From NCBI GenBank assembly GCA_016841245.1, contig JAENZN010000002.1, forward strand, positions 134,843 to 198,842: a stretch of DNA of 64,000 nucleotides. Reading direction: 5' to 3'. The notes below the pieces were generated by a model. That model was not told the origin of the DNA, did no database searches, and saw only the letters and a list, made by a program, of their open reading frames with translations. Of this stretch, positions 18,338 through 26,936 are shown piece by piece (within the stretch, counting starts at the first letter, position 1; every line of letters starts with the position of its first letter). Source of the DNA: Syntrophomonas sp. GTDB lineage: Bacteria > Bacillota > Syntrophomonadia > Syntrophomonadales > Syntrophomonadaceae. A program made the translations under genes and the position numbers.

Positions 18338-19675
18338 TTATAAGTAAGAATTAAGAATCTGTCGGGCCAGAAGAGGTAATTTTTGGGCTGATTTGGTTCT
18401 CAATAGCCTAATATCCAGGTCGTTAATGCGAATTCGGTCCAGGCCATCGGCATCTTTAAATATTTTAAATAGTGTGGTAGCTTCGGCCTTATCCCTAATG
18501 TTATACTTATCTATCTTATTAAGGGCTTTAGTATCTTCAACACAGTGATTAGTAATAATAAAGTTTATTATTTCCCGGTCGGTAGTATTTTCGATTTCAT
18601 CCAGCAGGTCCAGGCGGTTTATTTTCCTGCAGCTGGCGCGACCGTGGTGAGGATCAAAATTATCATTGGTTCTGCCAATATCATGATACAATGCTATGAT
18701 ACTCAACAGCTGGCTGCAGCGGGGACTTAAATTTTCTAAATGGGCTAAAATCAATACCAGCAAGAGTACCCTGCGGGTATGGGATAGGCCATGAATTCCG
18801 GTAGGATTATGAAAATATTCAGGTTTAAGTCTAGAACTATAATACTCATAGGCGGCCAGGACTCCTGTGTCTTCAAGCTCAGGCAGCAGGTCATCGAAAG
18901 ACATAAAATGTTCTTTGCTGATATTCTGAATGTCTTCCGGGTAGGCTAATATTTCTTTGTCATTATGACGTTTGATATAGGCGATCACTTTATCCTGATG
19001 TATACGTGCACTAAATATAGTACCGGACTGGTTAAAGCGGGTGGCGTAATAAATAGCGGTGTTTAGGTCTGTGGTCCATGAAGTAGCCAGGCTTACAGGA
19101 ATAGAACCAGCAATCTGCCCCCGATATATTTTGACATAACCATCAGTCCCTGCATCCTCCCGGTGTTTCTCCCGGGGACGGTAACGTAATACTTCACTAA
19201 CTGCCTCTCGGTTTAATTGTTCCAGATGATAACCGCAGCGGAAATAAATAAGCCATAGTAAATCATATTTATCGTTATCAGGAATAATATCAAAAAGTTC
19301 CTGATAAGCAAAAAGGGCAATTCTATCATCTATCATGTAAAAGAAATTTTTAAAATTTTTTTCTGCCAGGGCAGTTTGGAGCCGCTCACTTTCCAATTCA
19401 ATAAACTCCAGGATTCTGAAATCTTTGAGACATGGTTCGGTAAAATGAGTTATATCGATTACCACATATTTATGGTAATAACAGAACCACGACATATAGC
19501 TGCCCCGGTTAAAGTAAAAGTCTTTTATATCATAGCCTTTTGCAGCTAGATACTCATAAGCTTCCGGGTAATGGAATTTGTCTTTTATATCACCCATAAG
19601 GGCAAAAACATTGATGGGGGTAATGTTTCTTATAAATCTGCTTGCTTCCGGTTCAAAAAGGTTCATATTATCCAA
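18338..19675 (-). CDS. HD-domain phosphohydrolase with possible ADP-ribosyltransferase-like segment
   Basis: Protein of 445 residues from a TTG that follows AGGAGAG by eight bases. The C-terminal half has HD-superfamily residues: H295 and H299 in IHGLSHTRR, H331-D332 in ALYHDIGR, HH in DPHHGRA, and D388 in FKDADGLDR. HD enzymes hydrolyse phosphate esters, often of nucleotides. Residues 180-250 read KIYRGQ (R185), SWTTDLNTAIYYA (S199) and KEILAYPE (E241, E247), in the order of the R-S-E signature of ADP-ribosyltransferases. That reading is my inference from short motifs. The N-terminal 150 residues match nothing I know. It is monocistronic. Confidence 0.65.
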   Translation of the reverse strand: MDNMNLFEPEASRFIRNITPINVFALMGDIKDKFHYPEAYEYLAAKGYDIKDFYFNRGSYMSWFCYYHKYVVIDITHFTEPCLKDFRILEFIELESERLQTALAEKNFKNFFYMIDDRIALFAYQELFDIIPDNDKYDLLWLIYFRCGYHLEQLNREAVSEVLRYRPREKHREDAGTDGYVKIYRGQIAGSIPVSLATSWTTDLNTAIYYATRFNQSGTIFSARIHQDKVIAYIKRHNDKEILAYPEDIQNISKEHFMSFDDLLPELEDTGVLAAYEYYSSRLKPEYFHNPTGIHGLSHTRRVLLLVLILAHLENLSPRCSQLLSIIALYHDIGRTNDNFDPHHGRASCRKINRLDLLDEIENTTDREIINFIITNHCVEDTKALNKIDKYNIRDKAEATTLFKIFKDADGLDRIRINDLDIRLLRTKSAQKLPLLARQILNSYL

Positions 19676-19851
19676 GATGAATTCTCTCCTATAAGGGTAT
19701 TCTAATATATTTTATCTTTTGGGCTATGTTTTTACCACTCTTAATACAATTTTTAGGGAAATATGGGGACGTTCTTAATAGAAGATATGGCAAATGCTAA
19801 AGTTGAGTTATTATTAATAGGATAGTTGAATTTGCTGATGGAGGTTTCCAT

Positions 19852-20655
19852 ATGGTATTGGGGAAAAAAATCCACCTGCTTCGTGAAGAATTTAGAAGGG
19901 CAGAAAAAATAATCCTGGCATTTTCAGGAGGCGTAGACAGCACCCTCTTGGCCTGCATAGGCCAGGAAGAATTAGGCGGGAGCTTCCAAGCCATTACCGT
20001 TAATAATGGTATGCAGAGTAATTTTGATATGACTAATGCATGCCATATGGCATCCTGTTTGGGAATAAAACACAAGATATTGGAAGTTGATTCCTTACAG
20101 ATTGAGGAAATCAGAGGCAATACGGTCAGACGATGCTATTACTGCAAAAAACTATTGCTGGAAAGAGTGCTTATGGCAGCTGCAGAAGAGGGCGGTCAGG
20201 TAATGGAAGGGTCCCATATTGATGACTCCCTCCAATATCGCCCGGGGCAGCAGGCCTTACTTGAATTGGGTGTTATTAGTCCTCTGCAGAAATTCAGTAT
20301 CAATAAAAGCGAAATTCGACAGTTGGCTCGTGATTTGGGGATACCAAATTGGCAAGCGCCGGCATCGCCCTGTCTGGCTACTCGCTTTGCTTATGGAGAA
20401 ACTCTGACTCCAGGTTATTTGAGGCGGGTGGAGGCTGCAGAAAACATAATTCGACAGCTAGGATTTCAACAGTTCCGAGTTCGTTCCCATGGAGATTTGG
20501 CCAGAATTGAAGTGGGTGCAGCGGAACGGGAGCGGTTTTTTAGTACTGACTTCATGGACGAAATTGAACGGGCATTGCGCAGTATTGGCTATACTCATGT
20601 CAGCCTGGATTTGTGCGGATACCGGATGGGCAGCATGGATAATGGGATAATATAG
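19852..20655 (+). CDS. larE: Sacrificial sulfur transferase LarE
   Basis: A 267-residue PP-loop ATPase. The ATP-pyrophosphatase loop FSGGVDSTLLA is at 24-34. RRCYYCKKLL (94-103) and SPCLATRF with Cys174, the counterpart of the sacrificial Cys176 of Lactobacillus plantarum LarE, mark it as LarE and not another PP-loop enzyme. Family role: adenylates the carboxylates of the nickel-pincer nucleotide precursor and donates its own cysteine sulfur. ATG 19852 is preceded by GATGGAGG. It is the first gene of larE-larB-larC, with 11-base gaps between the genes. Confidence 0.93.
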   Translation: MVLGKKIHLLREEFRRAEKIILAFSGGVDSTLLACIGQEELGGSFQAITVNNGMQSNFDMTNACHMASCLGIKHKILEVDSLQIEEIRGNTVRRCYYCKKLLLERVLMAAAEEGGQVMEGSHIDDSLQYRPGQQALLELGVISPLQKFSINKSEIRQLARDLGIPNWQAPASPCLATRFAYGETLTPGYLRRVEAAENIIRQLGFQQFRVRSHGDLARIEVGAAERERFFSTDFMDEIERALRSIGYTHVSLDLCGYRMGSMDNGII

Positions 20656-20666
20656 GAGTGATATAA

Positions 20667-21461
20667 GTGGAAAAAGATGAGCTGCGGATAATACTGAAAA
20701 ATATACAAGAAGGGAACCTGGACATAGACACAGCATTGAAACGGCTGCGGCATATGCCTTTTGAGAGCTTGGGCTATGCTTGTGTTGATCACCATCGAAA
20801 TCTGCGTACCGGTTATCCAGAAGTCATCTACTGTACAGGTAAAGAAATGGAACAGGTGCAGGGAATCGCAGCTGCCTTGTTGTCCCAAGGCAGTAATTTA
20901 CTGGCTACTCGAGCCAGTGAAGAAATCTTCGAAGCTATCCAAATGATCCATTCGGCCGCCGTATATCACAAACTGGCTCGCCTGGTAGTAGTTCAGCAGC
21001 AGCAGATCAAGCAGATCAGCGGTACCATTGTGGTCATCACAGCCGGTACTTCCGACCTTCCTGTGGCTGAAGAAGCGGCTGTTGTTGCGGAGACCTTTGG
21101 CAATAAGGTAGAGCGCCTTTACGATGTGGGTGTAGCTGGTATTCACCGACTGCTAGCCAGCATAGAATTATTGCAGGAGGCCCGGGTAATTATTGCTGTG
21201 GCTGGTATGGAGGGAGCTCTGGCCAGTGTTGTAGGTGGTCTGGTCGACAAGCCGGTTATAGCAGTACCCACCAGTGTCGGATATGGGGCCAGCTTCGGGG
21301 GATTAGCGGCCTTGTTGGCTATGCTGAACAGCTGCGCATCGGGTATTAGTGTGATGAATATTGACAATGGTTTTGGTGCGGGCTGCCTGGCCAGCATTAT
21401 CAATCGTCAGGTTGACCAGGCTTTACATACCAACCTGGAGCAGGATAGGCTGAAGTTGTAA
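20667..21461 (+). CDS. larB: Pyridinium-3,5-biscarboxylic acid mononucleotide synthase LarB
   Basis: A 264-residue protein with the PurE-like C-terminal half. It shows VVITAGTSDLPVAEEAA near residue 120, IAVAGMEGALASVVGGLVDKPVIAVPTS near 175-200, and SVGYGASFGGLAALLAMLNSC. LarB carboxylates and hydrolyses nicotinic acid adenine dinucleotide to make the cofactor precursor. It starts at GTG 20667 after AGGAGTG, and lies between larE and larC in one transcript. Confidence 0.94.
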   Translation: MEKDELRIILKNIQEGNLDIDTALKRLRHMPFESLGYACVDHHRNLRTGYPEVIYCTGKEMEQVQGIAAALLSQGSNLLATRASEEIFEAIQMIHSAAVYHKLARLVVVQQQQIKQISGTIVVITAGTSDLPVAEEAAVVAETFGNKVERLYDVGVAGIHRLLASIELLQEARVIIAVAGMEGALASVVGGLVDKPVIAVPTSVGYGASFGGLAALLAMLNSCASGISVMNIDNGFGAGCLASIINRQVDQALHTNLEQDRLKL

Positions 21462-21472
21462 GGAGAGTTAAC

Positions 21473-22678
21473 ATGGATAAAGTCCTTTTCTTTGATTGTT
21501 TTGCCGGTATCAGCGGCGACATGATAGTAGGTGCCCTTTTAGACCTGGGAGCTAAAGAGGAGTATCTATATCAGCAGTTAAGCAAGCTTAAGCTCCCAGG
21601 CTATAGTCTGCATATAGAGAAGAACCAGCGGATGGGCATTTGGGGAACCGATTTTCGCGTACTGCTGGAGGAAAGCGGCAACCACTCCGATCACCAGCAT
21701 CATTCTCATCGAGGTTTTTCTGATATAGCTTCTATAATAGGGGAGAGTGATCTGTCTCAAGAGGTGAAGATGCGCAGCCTGGATATATTCAGACGCATTG
21801 CGGCAGCAGAAGCCCATGTTCATGGTATCAACCCAGATGAAGTCCATTTTCACGAGGTGGGAGCAGTCGATTCTATTGTGGATGTGGTGGCCGCCTTGAT
21901 ATGTATGGAGGATCTGAAGATTAAAAAGGTATATGCTTCACCCCTTCACTTAGGCGAAGGCTTTGTGCACTGTGCCCACGGCTTGCTGCCAGTACCAGCC
22001 CCTGCGGTATTGGAGATACTCAAGGGGATACCGGTATATACAACGGGACTGCGGTCAGAACTGGTAACACCTACTGGTGCAGCAGTTATTTCTAATTTGA
22101 CCGAATACTTTGGACCGATTCCGGAGATGGTTGTTGAGGCAGTTGGATACGGCCTGGGAGATAAAAATTTAGAAATTCCCAATATGCTGAGAATTATAAG
22201 AGCCAGACAAAGCTCCCTGGAGCACCTGTGGATACTGGAATGTAATATTGACGATATGAATACCCAGTACTATTCGTATCTATTTCCATTACTGATGGAG
22301 CGAGGAGCCTTGGATGTATATTTGACTCCCCTGATGATGAAAAAAAACCGGCCGGGTAATTGTTTGAAGGTGCTTTGCGAGGAGGGTTTTATCGATGAAT
22401 TAGAAGAAATCCTGTGGCGAGAGACCAGCACCCTGGGGGTGCGCAGGCTGCAGGTACAGCGCCGTATTCTGGAGCGAGAGCTGGTATCCGTACCTACCCG
22501 GTGGGGACCGGTTACTATCAAGATTGCTTATCATAATGGGCGGCTGCTGAAATTTGCTCCTGAATATGAGGACTTGAGCCGTATTGCCAGAGAGGCTGAT
22601 CTGCCTTTGCGGGAAATTCATGCCCAGGTGCAGATAACGGCTGCGAAGTGGCTGGAAGAGCAGGGTATACTTGCTTAA
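21473..22678 (+). CDS. larC: Nickel-pincer cofactor nickel insertion protein LarC, unsplit
   Basis: A 401-residue continuous frame containing both LarC1 and LarC2 parts, with FFDCFAGISGDMIVGALLDLG at the start and a His-rich stretch (HSDHQHHSHRG) near 72-82. HVHGINPDEVHFHEVGAVDSI and VTPTGAA follow. In L. plantarum the two parts are joined by ribosomal frameshifting; here no shift is needed. LarC inserts nickel into the pincer nucleotide with CTP. GGAGAG precedes ATG 21473. The cognate racemase LarA is not in the window, so the cofactor must serve an enzyme encoded elsewhere. Confidence 0.94.
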   Translation: MDKVLFFDCFAGISGDMIVGALLDLGAKEEYLYQQLSKLKLPGYSLHIEKNQRMGIWGTDFRVLLEESGNHSDHQHHSHRGFSDIASIIGESDLSQEVKMRSLDIFRRIAAAEAHVHGINPDEVHFHEVGAVDSIVDVVAALICMEDLKIKKVYASPLHLGEGFVHCAHGLLPVPAPAVLEILKGIPVYTTGLRSELVTPTGAAVISNLTEYFGPIPEMVVEAVGYGLGDKNLEIPNMLRIIRARQSSLEHLWILECNIDDMNTQYYSYLFPLLMERGALDVYLTPLMMKKNRPGNCLKVLCEEGFIDELEEILWRETSTLGVRRLQVQRRILERELVSVPTRWGPVTIKIAYHNGRLLKFAPEYEDLSRIAREADLPLREIHAQVQITAAKWLEEQGILA

Positions 22679-22961
22679 ATATAAACGTCGAAAAAACTGA
22701 AGGAAAACAGCAGGATATGGTTTCAATCCGAATTTTTTACAATATCACATAATTAGAGCAGCATTTATCCCACATTTATAGCTTAAATTAATAACAGACA
22801 AAGAAAATACATACTGTTGAATTTAAGGAGGTGGGATAAACAAAGAACAACATTTGGTTTGATACGTTTATCGAACCATATAAATTTGATAAAATATATT
22901 TCAGATAACCCTTCCTCTTAGACTAAGTTAAACTCATAAAACAAATCCAGGAGGACATATA

Positions 22962-23633
22962 ATGTCTTACAAAATCTACCTGGTAGAAGACGAAGAAAAC
23001 CTGAACGAACTCTTATCCTCTTATCTCTCCAAAGAGGGCTGGCATGTCCAGCCCTTTTTGTGTGGAGAAAAAGCTATGCAGGCTATACCTGAGCGGCCCG
23101 ATTTATGGATATTGGATATAATGCTGCCGGATATTGACGGTTACAGACTCCTGCAGCATATAAAGGCAGATGATCCGTCCATCCCGGTAATATACATATC
23201 CGCCCGGGATGCGGAACTGGATCGAGTTCTGGGTTTAGAGATGGGAAGTGATGACTACCTTCCCAAGCCTTTTTTGCCGCGAGAACTGGTAATTCGTACG
23301 CGTAAACTATTGGAGAGAGTATATGGTGAACATTATGTCGATATCAACGTTATAAAAGTTCAGCCTTATTTAATTGATGAAAGAAGACGCAAATTAACCC
23401 AGGATGGACAGGAAATTGATTTAACTTCTAAAGAATTTGATTTAATGGTTATGTTGGCCAGGAACCAGGGTCAGGCATTTTCCAGAGAGCAGGTTTTAGA
23501 CCATGTCTGGGGCCAGGATTATGTGGGTTCTGACCGGGTGGTAGATGACCTGGTCAGAAGACTGCGCAAAAAACTGCCTGAATTTAGAGTAGAGACTATA
23601 TACGGCTATGGCTACCGGTTGGTGAAATCATGA
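22962..23633 (+). CDS. cssR: Response regulator, CssR-like (OmpR family)
   Basis: A 223-residue regulator: receiver domain 1-120 with acidic pair ED near 10, phospho-acceptor Asp52 in LDIMLPDIDGY and Lys in YLPKPFLPREL. The winged-helix domain contains LTSKEFDLMVMLARNQG and the end VDDLVRRLRKKLPEFRVETIYGYGYRL. The sequence follows Bacillus CssR closely, notably the start YLVEDEENLNELLSSYL and RDAELDRVLGLEMGSDDY. CssR responds to misfolded secreted protein and controls htrA-type proteases. Ribosome site AGGAGG precedes ATG 22962. No htrA gene is nearby. The assignment of stimulus is by family only. Confidence 0.85.
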   Translation: MSYKIYLVEDEENLNELLSSYLSKEGWHVQPFLCGEKAMQAIPERPDLWILDIMLPDIDGYRLLQHIKADDPSIPVIYISARDAELDRVLGLEMGSDDYLPKPFLPRELVIRTRKLLERVYGEHYVDINVIKVQPYLIDERRRKLTQDGQEIDLTSKEFDLMVMLARNQGQAFSREQVLDHVWGQDYVGSDRVVDDLVRRLRKKLPEFRVETIYGYGYRLVKS

Positions 23634-24991
23634 AAAATAGTCCTCTGGCATTACAAATATGGATGATTTTTGTGATTATCACTATTGGCATCTCCACCTT
23701 ATTTATGCTGCTGGTTCCCTGGGCATTAAGGGATTTTTTCACCCAGCAAACTTATGCCACCATACGAGAAGCTCAGTCCATTTACCTTTCCAATGGCAAG
23801 ATGCTTTCCGATATTCATGATATAGCCGAATGGGATCAGATAAATCAGCAATACCAGACGGTTAAACACATCGTCTTTTTAGAAGATGGAGAGGTTATAG
23901 CAGGTTCAACCTCTCTGCTGATATTTAATAATTTCGATTTTATTATGGAGGAATCAAAAAACCAGCATGTAGCCGCCCAACAGTATTCTCGGGACATTAA
24001 TGGGGAGAAAATGTATTATATAATTCGCCGGGGAGAACTGGCCAGTGTTCCGGTGTATCTGTTTTCGTACACCTGGGAATATTATCAAAATGATCTGGTG
24101 GAAAATCTTTTTGCTCAATTATTATGGCTGATTGCGGTCATACTGCTTTTAAGCTGGATACCTTCATTTTTAATGTCCCGTTATATAACTAAACCAATTA
24201 TTAAAATGGAAAATCATGTGCGCAGTATAGCTAATCGGGACTGGTACGAATCGATCGATGTGGATCGTGATGATGAAATAGGCAAACTGGGACAGTCCAT
24301 CGAACGTATGAGGCAGCGACTGGTAGAGCAGGAAGATATGCAGCGCACCTTTTTACAGCACATATCTCATGAATTAAAGACCCCAGTTATGGTAATTCGC
24401 AGTTATGCTCAGGCCATTGCCGATGGGATTTTTCCTAAAGGTGGCCTGGAAGGATCAATAGAAGTGATAGAAAAAGAAGCTGCGCGTATGGAAAAAAGGG
24501 TTAAAGACCTTTTGTATCTTACCAAATTGGATTATTTATTTAGTAAACGTTCATCGGATGACTTGATTAATATGGGGGAACTGATTGAAAATATAGTGGA
24601 ACTTTTGCGATGGCAGCGTCTGGAGCTCAGCTGGCAGTTAGAAATGGTAAATATCGTATTTAGAGGTGGACAGGAACAGTGGCAGGTAGCGATTGAAAAT
24701 CTTTTGGATAACCAAATTCGTTATGCAGAGTCTTTGATCAGTATAACGCTTAGTGAATATTATAAAAATAAGCAGCCCTATATGTTTATTCGCATATTTA
24801 ACGATGGCCCTTCGCTGGAAGAAGGGCTTATCGATAAACTGTTTGAAGAGTATCAGCAGGGATATAGAGGTGAGTTTGGACTAGGTCTGGCCATTGTAAG
24901 GGAAATAGCCGTATATCATGGAGGGAAAATATGGGCCAGCAACGAAGAGAATGGAGTTGCTTTTTATCTCGATATCCCCAACAAAGATTAG
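23630..24991 (+). CDS. cssS: Sensor histidine kinase, CssS-like
   Basis: 453 residues, overlapping the regulator by four bases (ATGA). Helix 1 is at 8-32, an extracellular loop of about 125 residues follows, and helix 2 is at 160-182. Then come a HAMP region with DEIGKLGQSIERMRQRL, the phospho-histidine His247 in HISHELKTPVMVIRSYAQ, and ATPase motifs NLLDNQIRYA, NDGPSLEEG and GEFGLGLAIV. The start KNSPLALQIW, the loop tail RDINGEKMYY and IADGIFPKGGLE match CssS of Bacillus. It should sense envelope or secretion stress and phosphorylate the preceding regulator. Confidence 0.85.
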   Translation: MKNSPLALQIWMIFVIITIGISTLFMLLVPWALRDFFTQQTYATIREAQSIYLSNGKMLSDIHDIAEWDQINQQYQTVKHIVFLEDGEVIAGSTSLLIFNNFDFIMEESKNQHVAAQQYSRDINGEKMYYIIRRGELASVPVYLFSYTWEYYQNDLVENLFAQLLWLIAVILLLSWIPSFLMSRYITKPIIKMENHVRSIANRDWYESIDVDRDDEIGKLGQSIERMRQRLVEQEDMQRTFLQHISHELKTPVMVIRSYAQAIADGIFPKGGLEGSIEVIEKEAARMEKRVKDLLYLTKLDYLFSKRSSDDLINMGELIENIVELLRWQRLELSWQLEMVNIVFRGGQEQWQVAIENLLDNQIRYAESLISITLSEYYKNKQPYMFIRIFNDGPSLEEGLIDKLFEEYQQGYRGEFGLGLAIVREIAVYHGGKIWASNEENGVAFYLDIPNKD

Positions 24992-25159
24992 CCAGAAACT
25001 CAGCTAATAAGCAATCTTTATCCGCAGGTAGAAGTCGACCATGGTTCGCAAATACTGGCCTGCCCAATAGCTTGTTTTATTTTCTGTTCATATCGTTGAT
25101 GAAAATGCATACTCAAGTATATATAGAAAGAAATTTATTTGGGTAAAGGGGGTATTATT

Positions 25160-25597
25160 GTGTTCAAGAATATCCTGGTGCCAGTGGACGGCTCGCGGTA
25201 TTCTACCAATGCTGCTATAAAAGCCGTTTTTATCGCCAAAAAGTATGGCAGTAAAGTTAAGCTGCTGCATGTGGTAAATCATTGTCAGCTCTTCGGGGCT
25301 ACTCGTTCCATGCCGGTAACAACAAATACCATGATTGAGAATCTAAATAAGGTAGGACAATCGATTCTGGAGGACACCCTTAAAGCCATAAACCCTCTGA
25401 CCGTAATGGTTGAAGCTGAATTGGTATGGGGCCTCCCGGCCAATGTTATACTGGAAAAAGCCCGTGAGAAACCATATGATCTTATTGTAATGGGAAGCCT
25501 CGGATCAGGTGCCATTTTAAACTTATTACAGGGCAGTATCAGTGAGCGGGTAGCCAAATTATCGAACTGCCCGGTTATGATTGTGAAAGATATATAG
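25160..25597 (+). CDS. Universal stress protein, UspA family
   Basis: 145 residues from GTG 25160, seven bases after AAAGGGGG. The frame runs upstream to 25139, but those codons lie over the ribosome site. It has FKNILVPVDGSRYSTNA at the start, the middle DLIVMGSLGSGAILNLLQGS with the GxxG-type ATP loop, and a C-terminal CPVMIVKD. Such proteins bind ATP or dimerise under stress, with diverse roles. It follows cssS by 170 bases in the same direction and may be transcribed separately. Confidence 0.9.
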   Translation: MFKNILVPVDGSRYSTNAAIKAVFIAKKYGSKVKLLHVVNHCQLFGATRSMPVTTNTMIENLNKVGQSILEDTLKAINPLTVMVEAELVWGLPANVILEKAREKPYDLIVMGSLGSGAILNLLQGSISERVAKLSNCPVMIVKDI

Positions 25598-25854
25598 TAT
25601 ATAGAGGTTCTTGGTTTATATTATTTGCTATAAGTGATAATCCACCAAAGGAACCGTACCTCCGGGCAGATGTGTACACCTGAGCTCTTAATGTGTTCAC
25701 TAGCGATCAATATTTGAACAGGTCTTTATTCCCTGGCCTTAACCGGCGATGATCAAAAAATACCATTATATTAGGCATAAGGCCTTTAGGGAAGCAGTTG
25801 GGGAATGGTATGGGGATTCAATAAAATATGATTTACAAGTTAAATCTATTAATA

Positions 25855-25868
25855 GTCAGATATCTGAC
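25855..25868. promoter_or_regulatory. 14-base perfect palindrome, candidate activator site
   Basis: GTCAGATATCTGAC is about 220 bases upstream of the sigma-54 promoter at 26088. Nothing else coding is seen in the 545-base gap 25598-26142. Enhancer function is inferred from its position only; its sequence differs from the candidate at 7347-7362. Confidence 0.25.
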
Positions 25869-26087
25869 ACTTGATACAGAGTATATGTCAACAAATGGTC
25901 ATATAGTGAAGCGTTTCACCAACAGGTCTGTCCTGAGGTTATTCCGGCTGCAGGGTGTTATGGTTGTACCAAATAGGGTTTAGAATTTGAATAAGATGTT
26001 CTTGGAATTGATATGATTTACAGGTATCAAACGAAGGTTTAAGCTGACATATGGTTAAAATATGGTGAAATATAAAGCCCATGTGAG

Positions 26088-26104
26088 CTGGCATGATATT
26101 TGCA
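26088..26104 (+). promoter_or_regulatory. Sigma-54 (-24/-12) promoter
   Basis: CTGGCATG, four bases, then TTGCAT; GG and GC spaced by ten bases. The -24 TGGCATG and -12 TTGCA elements are the same as in the promoter at 7493-7509. It lies about 40 bases before the start of the gene at 26143. Confidence 0.8.
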
Positions 26105-26142
26105 TTTAATTAATAGAGAAATGTGTTGGTGGGGGGGATAAT

Positions 26143-26526
26143 ATGATTCCTATTAGAATGACAGAGCCTAATGTTTTAATAGTATCAGGCCGCAATAAGC
26201 GTATAAGCCGTAATGTAGGAATACATTACACCAACCTGGGTGCCATGGTGATGATTGTAGATATTAACCTGCAGAAAAATAGGCTAATTATCGAAAATCT
26301 TAATGAAAAAGGTGTAAAATATGCATCGATCACCAGGGAAGTAAGCGATGAAAACGAAGCCCGGGAAGTGCTGCATAACTATCTGGATGACTGCAACAAA
26401 TTTAGTGTGGTAATTAATTTAGCAGGTGAAGAAAGTGCTGCAGCAAGCAGACTCATAGATATGCTGGACCCGGAAGGTGGGATTTTATACACAGACGTAA
26501 TGGGCTGTGGCAATAAATGTTCCTGA
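26143..26526 (+). CDS. Short Rossmann-like protein with a lost nucleotide loop
   Basis: A 127-residue protein resembling the first half of a short-chain dehydrogenase: a beta strand (NVLIVSG), a helix, then TNLGAMVMIVDINLQKN (strand 2 with the acidic end), an ITREVSDENEA stretch and VVINLAGEE where such enzymes have NNAG. The dinucleotide loop GxxxGxG is replaced by SGRNKRISRNVG, and the catalytic Tyr-Lys half is absent, so oxidoreductase activity is unlikely. It ends in GCGNKCS. ATG 26143 is preceded by GGGGGGGAT. A consensus sigma-54 promoter directly upstream shows that it is regulated, not decayed. Function unknown. Confidence 0.6.
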   Translation: MIPIRMTEPNVLIVSGRNKRISRNVGIHYTNLGAMVMIVDINLQKNRLIIENLNEKGVKYASITREVSDENEAREVLHNYLDDCNKFSVVINLAGEESAAASRLIDMLDPEGGILYTDVMGCGNKCS

Positions 26527-26537
26527 TTATAATAACC

Positions 26538-26936
26538 TTACCGGGGTCCAAAAACCTTGCCTTTATGGCTCAAGGCCTTAACTCTGTCCACAATAAGTGA
26601 TGACAGGCGTTCATGTTTTCTCCAGCGGGTATAGGTGCGAGCAGGGTCCAACCCATATTCTGAAAGAATTGACTTTAAAGTGGCAATTTCCATATCTTGT
26701 AAAAATGCCATCAACCCTACTCCTCCCTTTTCATAATATATCTTAAACGGGTCAAAGCCTTCTGGAATGGAAGGCTTGTTGCTTTTCCCAGGAAGGCCGC
26801 TTTCAGCTTTTGCCCCGTTAAGGTAGTCCATAAATGGACCAGACAAATGTTTGGCCAGGGATTTATTAGTCTCTAATTCTGAGGCCAGGAGTCTCAAGAA
26901 CTCCGCCATATACGGGGTAGGATCAGTCTTGGACAT
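26538..26936 (-). CDS. Small protein coupled to ParA-like ATPase
   Basis: 132 residues, helical and charged, without a ParB nuclease or helix-turn-helix domain that I can see. The start ATG 26936 lies inside the upstream ParA gene (14-base overlap) with GAGGTATT before it, so translation is coupled. It ends in RWRKHERLSSLIVDRVKALSHKGKVFGPR, a basic tail. It could be the cargo adaptor or DNA-binding partner of the ATPase; that is inferred from its position. Confidence 0.6.
   Translation of the reverse strand: MSKTDPTPYMAEFLRLLASELETNKSLAKHLSGPFMDYLNGAKAESGLPGKSNKPSIPEGFDPFKIYYEKGGVGLMAFLQDMEIATLKSILSEYGLDPARTYTRWRKHERLSSLIVDRVKALSHKGKVFGPR

Noticed and set aside
22825-22840. Perfect AAGGAGGTGGG ribosome-site-like sequence
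   Set aside because: No start codon with more than three codons follows within the usual distance; it is probably chance or a relic.
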